Source of the DNA: CAVRQM01 sp963822705
Lineage (GTDB): Bacteria; Pseudomonadota; Alphaproteobacteria; Acetobacterales; Acetobacteraceae
Direction of reading: 5' to 3'
NCBI GenBank assembly: GCA_963822705.1
Contig: CAWGIX010000001.1
Location: forward strand, 62,001 to 126,000
DNA: 64,000 bases
Positions within the stretch are counted from its first letter, which is position 1; each line of letters opens with the position of its first letter. The translations under genes and the position numbers were made by a program. The notes under the pieces were generated by a model. The model saw only the letters and a program-made list of their open reading frames with translations. It was not told the origin of the DNA and made no database searches. This document shows, one piece after another, positions 59,943-64,000 of this stretch.

Positions 59943-61133
59943 TCAGGCCAAGTCTACGACGGCGACCGCCTGCATCAGGTCGAGCGGATCTATGTCGTAT
60001 TCAAAATGTTGTGCCGGATCGAGTGGGGTGCCGTCCGCGCCGGTGACGGGCGGCGAGCGGACCTCGGCGAGATACAGGTGCCAGCGATGCGCGAGCTGAA
60101 AACACATGCCGCGAACCCATCCCTCTACGAACCGCTCCGGCTGGATTTCCAGCACTTTTGTGCCTGGCTGGCAGAAACCGATATTGGCCATCGCGGCACC
60201 GGTCTCGCCCACGACGAAGGTGGCGCCGCCCATGGCCGTGATCTGTTCGGCGAAACTCAGCACGTCCGGCCGGATCACCGCAAATCCCATCAACGCCATG
60301 GCCGCTTCCACCGCGCCGCGGTTGCGCAGCCGGCGCCGCTCGTCGTACCCCGCGCGCGACAGGAACACTTTGCGCGAACGCCCCGGAGCGGGGCCGCCGG
60401 CCCCGAAACGCAGCAGATCGAACAGCGGGCGAATGAAGGCGGTGGGATAAGAGACGTGTATCGCCAGGAGCGTGGAGGCCAGCACGCAGCGAAAGCGCGC
60501 TGGCCCGGTGACCTCGAGATAGCGTTCCCGCAGACCCGAGGCCGCCAAGATGTCGCTCTGCCAGGGCGCGAGCCTTTGGCCTACCAGGCGGATCGGCAGG
60601 TCGGGAAACAGCTGCACCAGCAGCAAGGCGGCAGGCAAGCCGTCGAAGAGAAAATGGCCGTAGTTCGGAAACCCGATGCCGCACACGGGGACTGCCAGGC
60701 AGTCGGCCACGGCCAGCCGGTCGAGAAAATCGTCCGAGAGGCGAAGCTCGCTCGCGTCATCCAAAGCGTAGCTCGAATCGTAGGATGCCAGTTTCCGCGC
60801 GTCGCCAAGATTGTCGATGCCGTCCAGGAACAGGCGATGTGCGTTGTCCAGCACGGTCATGGATGCCGCTACCAGAACAGCATCGTGCAGCACCGCTGTC
60901 AGCACCTCACGCGCATGGCTCGCACTGACCGGCGACTCGGTCATGATCGGCGAACGGCCGGGGCCAAAAACGTTGCCGCCGGGCCGCAGGCGCTGAGGCG
61001 TATGCGCAACCTGCAGCTGCGGCGCATGCCAGAACACCGCGTCCGGCCCGGGAGCGGTGAGCGCCTGCCGAAGTGCCGCAACGTCAACCAGACGCGGCAG
61101 GTCTCGCGCGCGCAATCCTCCCACACGCGACAC
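59943..61133 (-). CDS. Glycosyltransferase 61 family protein
   Basis: This 396-residue protein is a single GT61/DUF563 module: GIGFPNYGHFLFDGLPAALL (the N-H-x3 region of the family), KVFLSRAGYDERRRLRNRGA, and VVGETGAAMANIGFCQPGTK followed by VLEIQPERFVEGW. It starts with GTG at 61133 and ends 21 bp before the tandem GT61 gene, so they are cotranscribed. The pair would build or decorate a surface polysaccharide. The acceptor is unknown, and no other polysaccharide genes are in the window. Confidence 0.85.
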   Translation of the reverse strand: MSRVGGLRARDLPRLVDVAALRQALTAPGPDAVFWHAPQLQVAHTPQRLRPGGNVFGPGRSPIMTESPVSASHAREVLTAVLHDAVLVAASMTVLDNAHRLFLDGIDNLGDARKLASYDSSYALDDASELRLSDDFLDRLAVADCLAVPVCGIGFPNYGHFLFDGLPAALLLVQLFPDLPIRLVGQRLAPWQSDILAASGLRERYLEVTGPARFRCVLASTLLAIHVSYPTAFIRPLFDLLRFGAGGPAPGRSRKVFLSRAGYDERRRLRNRGAVEAAMALMGFAVIRPDVLSFAEQITAMGGATFVVGETGAAMANIGFCQPGTKVLEIQPERFVEGWVRGMCFQLAHRWHLYLAEVRSPPVTGADGTPLDPAQHFEYDIDPLDLMQAVAVVDLA

Positions 61134-61247
61134 GGTGCCTACCGCCTCAGCCCGGGCGGCGCCGGCATAGGGGGCCTGTCTGTCTTGCGTCCGCGGCCCT
61201 GCCCGGGCACAGGGCTTCGTTGCATTGCGAGATATTGGAGCGGAAGC

Positions 61248-61670
61248 ATGACCGGGATGCCTATCACCTCCGTCGCCGCGGCTCTGCTCTCGCTGATTTT
61301 TCTGGCCCTCAGCGTGCTGGTGTCAGCACAGCGCGGGCGGTCCCGGGCCAGTTTGGGCGACGGCAGCGCGAACTTGGTGTCACCGGGCCAGGAAAGCGCC
61401 TTTCCGCTGCTGGTGGCGAGCCGCAGGCAGGCCAACTTCGCCGAATACGTGCCGCTGTCGCTGATCCTGCTGGGGCTGCTGGAACAGGGCGGCGCCGCCC
61501 GCTGGCTGGTTGCGGTGCTGGCGGCGGTGCTGGTCGTCGCCCGCCTGCTGCACCCAGTCGGCATCGGCCGGAAATCTCCCAACCCGTTCCGCGCCGCGGG
61601 CGCGTTCTTGACGTTGGCGGTGATCGGTGTGGCCAGCCTGTACTTGCTGATACGGACCGTTCTGTGGTGA
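61248..61670 (+). CDS. MAPEG family inner-membrane protein
   Basis: This 140-residue protein with four hydrophobic helices matches the MAPEG family (membrane-associated proteins in eicosanoid and glutathione metabolism): SLIFLALSVLVSAQRG at the N-terminus, RRQANFAEYVPLSLILLGLL (the conserved NxxEYxP-like motif), and AARWLVAVLAAVLVVARLLH. Bacterial members may be glutathione transferases or peroxidases. A TTGGAG ribosome-binding site precedes the ATG at 61248. It stands alone between divergent GT61 and convergent hbd. Confidence 0.87.
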   Translation: MTGMPITSVAAALLSLIFLALSVLVSAQRGRSRASLGDGSANLVSPGQESAFPLLVASRRQANFAEYVPLSLILLGLLEQGGAARWLVAVLAAVLVVARLLHPVGIGRKSPNPFRAAGAFLTLAVIGVASLYLLIRTVLW

Positions 61671-61710
61671 TTTCACGCCTGACCCTGCGCCCTCGGGCGG
61701 CCGGGAGCGG

Positions 61711-62608
61711 CTAGCGCGTCGGCCGCGGGGGCGTATGTGCGTAATCGTAAAACCCGCGCCCCGCCTTCCGTCCAAGCCAGCCGGCCTCGACGTATTTTAC
61801 CAGCAGCGGGCAGGGCCGGTACTTGCTGTCGGCCAGACCCTCGTGCAGCACCTGCATGATCGACAGACAGGTATCCAGCCCGATGAAATCTCCCAGTTCC
61901 AGCGGACCCATCGGGTGGTTCGCGCCCAGCCGCATGGCGTTGTCGATCGCCGCCACTGAGCCCACGCCCTCGTACAGCGCGTAGACCGCCTCGTTAATCA
62001 TCGGCACCAGAATGCGGTTGACGATGAAGGCGGGAAAGTCCTCGGACACCGACGGTCGTCTTGCCCAGCCGCTCGGCCAGCGCGCGCGTCGCTTGATACG
62101 TCGCCTCGCTGGTGGCGATGCCCCGGATCAGCTCCACCAGCTTCATCACCGGTACCGGGTTCATGAAATGCATGCCGATGAACCGTTCCGGCCGTCCGGT
62201 GCTGGCCGCCAGGCGCGTAATGGAGATCGACGATGTGTTCGAGGCCAGCATGGCCGACGGTTTCAGGTGCGGCTCGATCGCGGCGTAAACGGTGCGTTTG
62301 ACCTCCTCCTTTTCCGTCACTGCTTCCACCACCAGGTCGCAGTCGCCCAGCTCGGCCAGGTTTGCGGTGGTGCGGACGCGGGCCAGAGCCGGGCCTTTCT
62401 GCTCGACCGACAGCGTGCCCTTGGACACCTGCCGATCCATGTTGCGGGCGATCACCGTCAGCGCCTGCTCCAGGGCGCGCGGCTTGGCGTCGGCCAGCAC
62501 CACGGGCAGCCCGGCCACGGCGCATACATGGGCGATGCCGTTGCCCATCTGACCCGCGCCCACGATGCCCACCCGCTCGATGGCGGGAATTTCCGCCGGC
62601 TCGCTCAC
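61711..62608 (-). pseudogene. hbd: 3-hydroxybutyryl-CoA dehydrogenase, one frameshift
   Basis: The predicted enzyme of about 298 residues oxidises 3-hydroxybutyryl-CoA to acetoacetyl-CoA with NAD(P). The dinucleotide site VGIVGAGQMGNGIAHVCAVA is at about residue 12, the catalytic region RFIGMHFMNPVPVMKLVELI at about 140, and the C-terminal dimerisation domain DFIGLDTCLSIMQVLHEGLA is also present. An extra G near 62049 breaks the frame; removal restores TTVVSEDFPAFIVNRILVPM. The total length is one base over a multiple of three. It overlaps etfA by 4 bp (ATGA), linking it to electron transfer from acyl-CoA dehydrogenation. Confidence 0.88.
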
Positions 62609-63543
62609 GCGCGCTCCAGCTCGGCCGCCAATTCAGGCAGCGCCACGAACAGGTCGGCCACCAGCCCGTAATCGGCCACCTGGAAGATCGGCGCCTCCTC
62701 GTCCTTGTTGATGGCGACGATGACTTTGCTGTCCTTCATGCCGGCCAGATGCTGGATGGCGCCGGAAATGCCGATGGCCATGTACAGATCGGGGGCCACG
62801 ATCTTGCCGGTCTGGCCCACCTGATGATCGTTGGAGACGAAGCCCGCATCCACCGCCGCCCGCGAGGCGCCGATGGCGGCACCCAGCTTGTCGGCGATCG
62901 GGTCGAGCAGCCGGAAATTCTCCCCCGCCTGCATGCCGCGCCCGCCGGACACTACGACGCGGGCAGCGCTTAGCTCGGGGCGCTCGCTCTTCTGCAGTTC
63001 GGCGGAAACAAAGCGGCTGATGCCCGGTTCCGGCACCGAGGGCGCATCCTCGATCGGCGCCGAACCGCCCTCCTCGCCGATCGGGTCGAAGCTCGCGGCG
63101 CGCACGGTGACCACCTTTTTCGGGTCGCTGCTGCGCACCGTCGCCAGCGCATTGCCGGCATAGATCGGGCGGACGAAAGTGTCGGCGTCGATAACGTCGG
63201 AGATGTCGCTGATCGGCTGGGAATCGAGCAGGGCCGCGACGCGGGGCATCACGTTCTTGCCGGTCGCTGTTGCCGCCGAGAACAGGTGCGTATAGCCGGG
63301 GGCGAGTGCCACCAGCAGCGCTGCCAGCGGCTCGGCCAGCGCGTGTTCGTATTGCGGCGCGTCGGCCAGGAAGACTTTGGTGACGCCCGGAAGTTTTGCG
63401 GCCGCCTCAGCTGCGGCGCGGCAATTGTGGCCGGGCACCAGCGCATGTACCTCGCCGCCGAGCTTTTGCGCCGCCGCGAGCGCCGAGCGGGCCGGCTGCT
63501 TGATGGCGGCGCCGTCGTGGTCGAGGAGAACCAGCGCGGTCAT
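62605..63543 (-). CDS. etfA: Electron transfer flavoprotein alpha subunit
   Basis: This 312-residue protein is the FAD-binding alpha subunit of ETF, which takes electrons from acyl-CoA and other dehydrogenases to the quinone pool through ETF-QO. The C-terminal FAD domain is clear: VVSGGRGMQAGENFRLLDPI (about residue 197), SRAAVDAGFVSNDHQVGQTG and VAPDLYMAIGISGAIQHLAG. It starts at an ATG that overlaps the etfB stop by one base (TGATG), so the subunits are coupled. Confidence 0.94.
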   Translation of the reverse strand: MTALVLLDHDGAAIKQPARSALAAAQKLGGEVHALVPGHNCRAAAEAAAKLPGVTKVFLADAPQYEHALAEPLAALLVALAPGYTHLFSAATATGKNVMPRVAALLDSQPISDISDVIDADTFVRPIYAGNALATVRSSDPKKVVTVRAASFDPIGEEGGSAPIEDAPSVPEPGISRFVSAELQKSERPELSAARVVVSGGRGMQAGENFRLLDPIADKLGAAIGASRAAVDAGFVSNDHQVGQTGKIVAPDLYMAIGISGAIQHLAGMKDSKVIVAINKDEEAPIFQVADYGLVADLFVALPELAAELERA

Positions 63544-64000
63544 CAGATCACCTTGGCTTCGGTTCGCAGTTTTCCGACCAGCTCGGCCACCGACGCGACT
63601 TTTGCGCCGGCCTTTCGGCGGGCCGGCTCGGCCACCTTTACCAGCGTGAGCCGCGGTGCCGGGTCGACCCCCAGATCGGCCGGTTTCAGTGTTTCGATGG
63701 GCTTCTTGCGCGCCTTCATGATGTTGGGCAGCGAGGCGTAGCGCGGCTCGTTGAGCCTCAGATCGGTGGTGACGACAGCGGGCAGCGTGAGCGCCACCGT
63801 CTCCAGGCCGCCGTCCACCTCGCGGGTCACGAAAAGAGTGTCGCCCTCGGGAGCGACCTTGCTGGCAAAGGTCCCTTGCGGCCAGCCGAGCAGGGCCGCC
63901 AGCATCTGGCCGGTGGCGTTCATGTCGTCGTCGATCGCCTGCTTGCCCAGGATCACCAGCAGGGGATTCTCGCGCTGGACGATGGCGCGCAGCAGCTTGG
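63543..64000 (-). CDS. etfB: Electron transfer flavoprotein beta subunit, C-terminal part (gene runs off the window)
   Basis: The last 152 or so residues of EtfB are present. The visible blocks are ILGKQAIDDDMNATGQMLAA (AMP-binding signature region), LPAVVTTDLRLNEPRYASLP and NIMKARKKPIETLKPADLGV, all typical of the beta subunit. The 5' end lies beyond the right edge. It precedes etfA in the usual etfB-etfA-hbd order, with the genes overlapping. Confidence 0.94.
   Translation of the reverse strand, partial: KLLRAIVQRENPLLVILGKQAIDDDMNATGQMLAALLGWPQGTFASKVAPEGDTLFVTREVDGGLETVALTLPAVVTTDLRLNEPRYASLPNIMKARKKPIETLKPADLGVDPAPRLTLVKVAEPARRKAGAKVASVAELVGKLRTEAKVI

Noticed and set aside
1..64000. tRNA or rRNA genes, insertion sequences, prophage, integrase
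   Set aside because: No tRNA-like cloverleaf ends, rRNA signature stretches, transposase or integrase motifs were seen, though this was a manual reading and short tRNAs could be missed.

Overview
The window is a GC-rich, gene-dense bacterial chromosome segment, most likely from a methylotrophic alphaproteobacterium. I lean towards the Rhodospirillales/Acetobacteraceae side, but no rRNA is present to settle it. The evidence is the bolA / DnaJ-like / cobS / cobT cluster, an isocitrate lyase divergent from an XRE/DUF2083-type regulator, and a large block for lanthanide-dependent methanol oxidation and for synthesis of the archaeal-type C1 cofactors methylofuran and H4MPT. I saw no tRNA, rRNA, CRISPR array, transposase or prophage genes.

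Layout. 0-1.7 kb: 3' end of alaS, then gltX. 1.9-6.5 kb: a sugar-type ABC importer whose ATPase and one permease are fused. 6.6-8.8 kb: a polar amino-acid ABC importer. 8.8-17.3 kb: HNH nuclease, esterase, GluQ-RS, two DUF2382 (YsnF/AvaK-like) stress proteins, a YdeP/FdhF-like molybdopterin oxidoreductase, hslO and a lipoprotein. 17.2-20.3 kb: aceA and its divergent regulator, both riddled with single-base indels. 20.3-25.5 kb: a proline-rich protein, glgX and an AI-2E-family permease.

25.6-46.0 kb is the core of the window. A minus-strand operon carries DUF447, a DHPS-like protein, an MfnE-like kinase, an MfnB-FolB fusion and a DUF2380 protein. The plus-strand lutA-B-E-F-G type lanthanide ABC system converges on a minus-strand xoxF-xoxG-xoxJ-CXXCW operon. 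Upstream lie pqqE and pqqA, then a SoxYZ-like carrier, an uncharacterised NitT/TauT-like ABC transporter with a small secreted protein, an MfnF-like protein and a HisA-like protein. Together these genes would take up lanthanide, oxidise methanol in the periplasm with the PQQ enzyme XoxF, pass electrons to cytochrome c, and make cofactors for formaldehyde oxidation. No fae, mtdB, mch, fhc, pqqB/C/D, lanmodulin or TonB receptor gene lies in the window.

46.1-51.8 kb: a PLP Cys/Met-metabolism enzyme, a ribbon-helix-helix protein, bolA, a DnaJ-like gene, and cobS-cobT (cobaltochelatase). 51.8-54.6 kb: a less GC-rich island with a ParE-like relic, a perfect hairpin, an unrecognised 428-residue protein and a secreted cache-domain protein. 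54.6-64 kb: an LptM-like lipoprotein, argH, a TlpA-like thioredoxin, a PEBP protein, two GT61-type glycosyltransferases (one a tandem double-domain protein), a MAPEG protein, 3-hydroxybutyryl-CoA dehydrogenase, etfA and the 3' part of etfB.

A recurring feature is single-base frameshifts in otherwise well-conserved genes: aceA, its regulator, xoxF, lutE, mfnB, the DHPS-like gene, mfnF, hisA-like, the AI-2E permease and hbd. For every gene with only one or two, the total length modulo 3 fits the proposed indels exactly. Either the assembly has indel errors or these genes are really damaged. I annotate them as broken genes with the apparent repair points.
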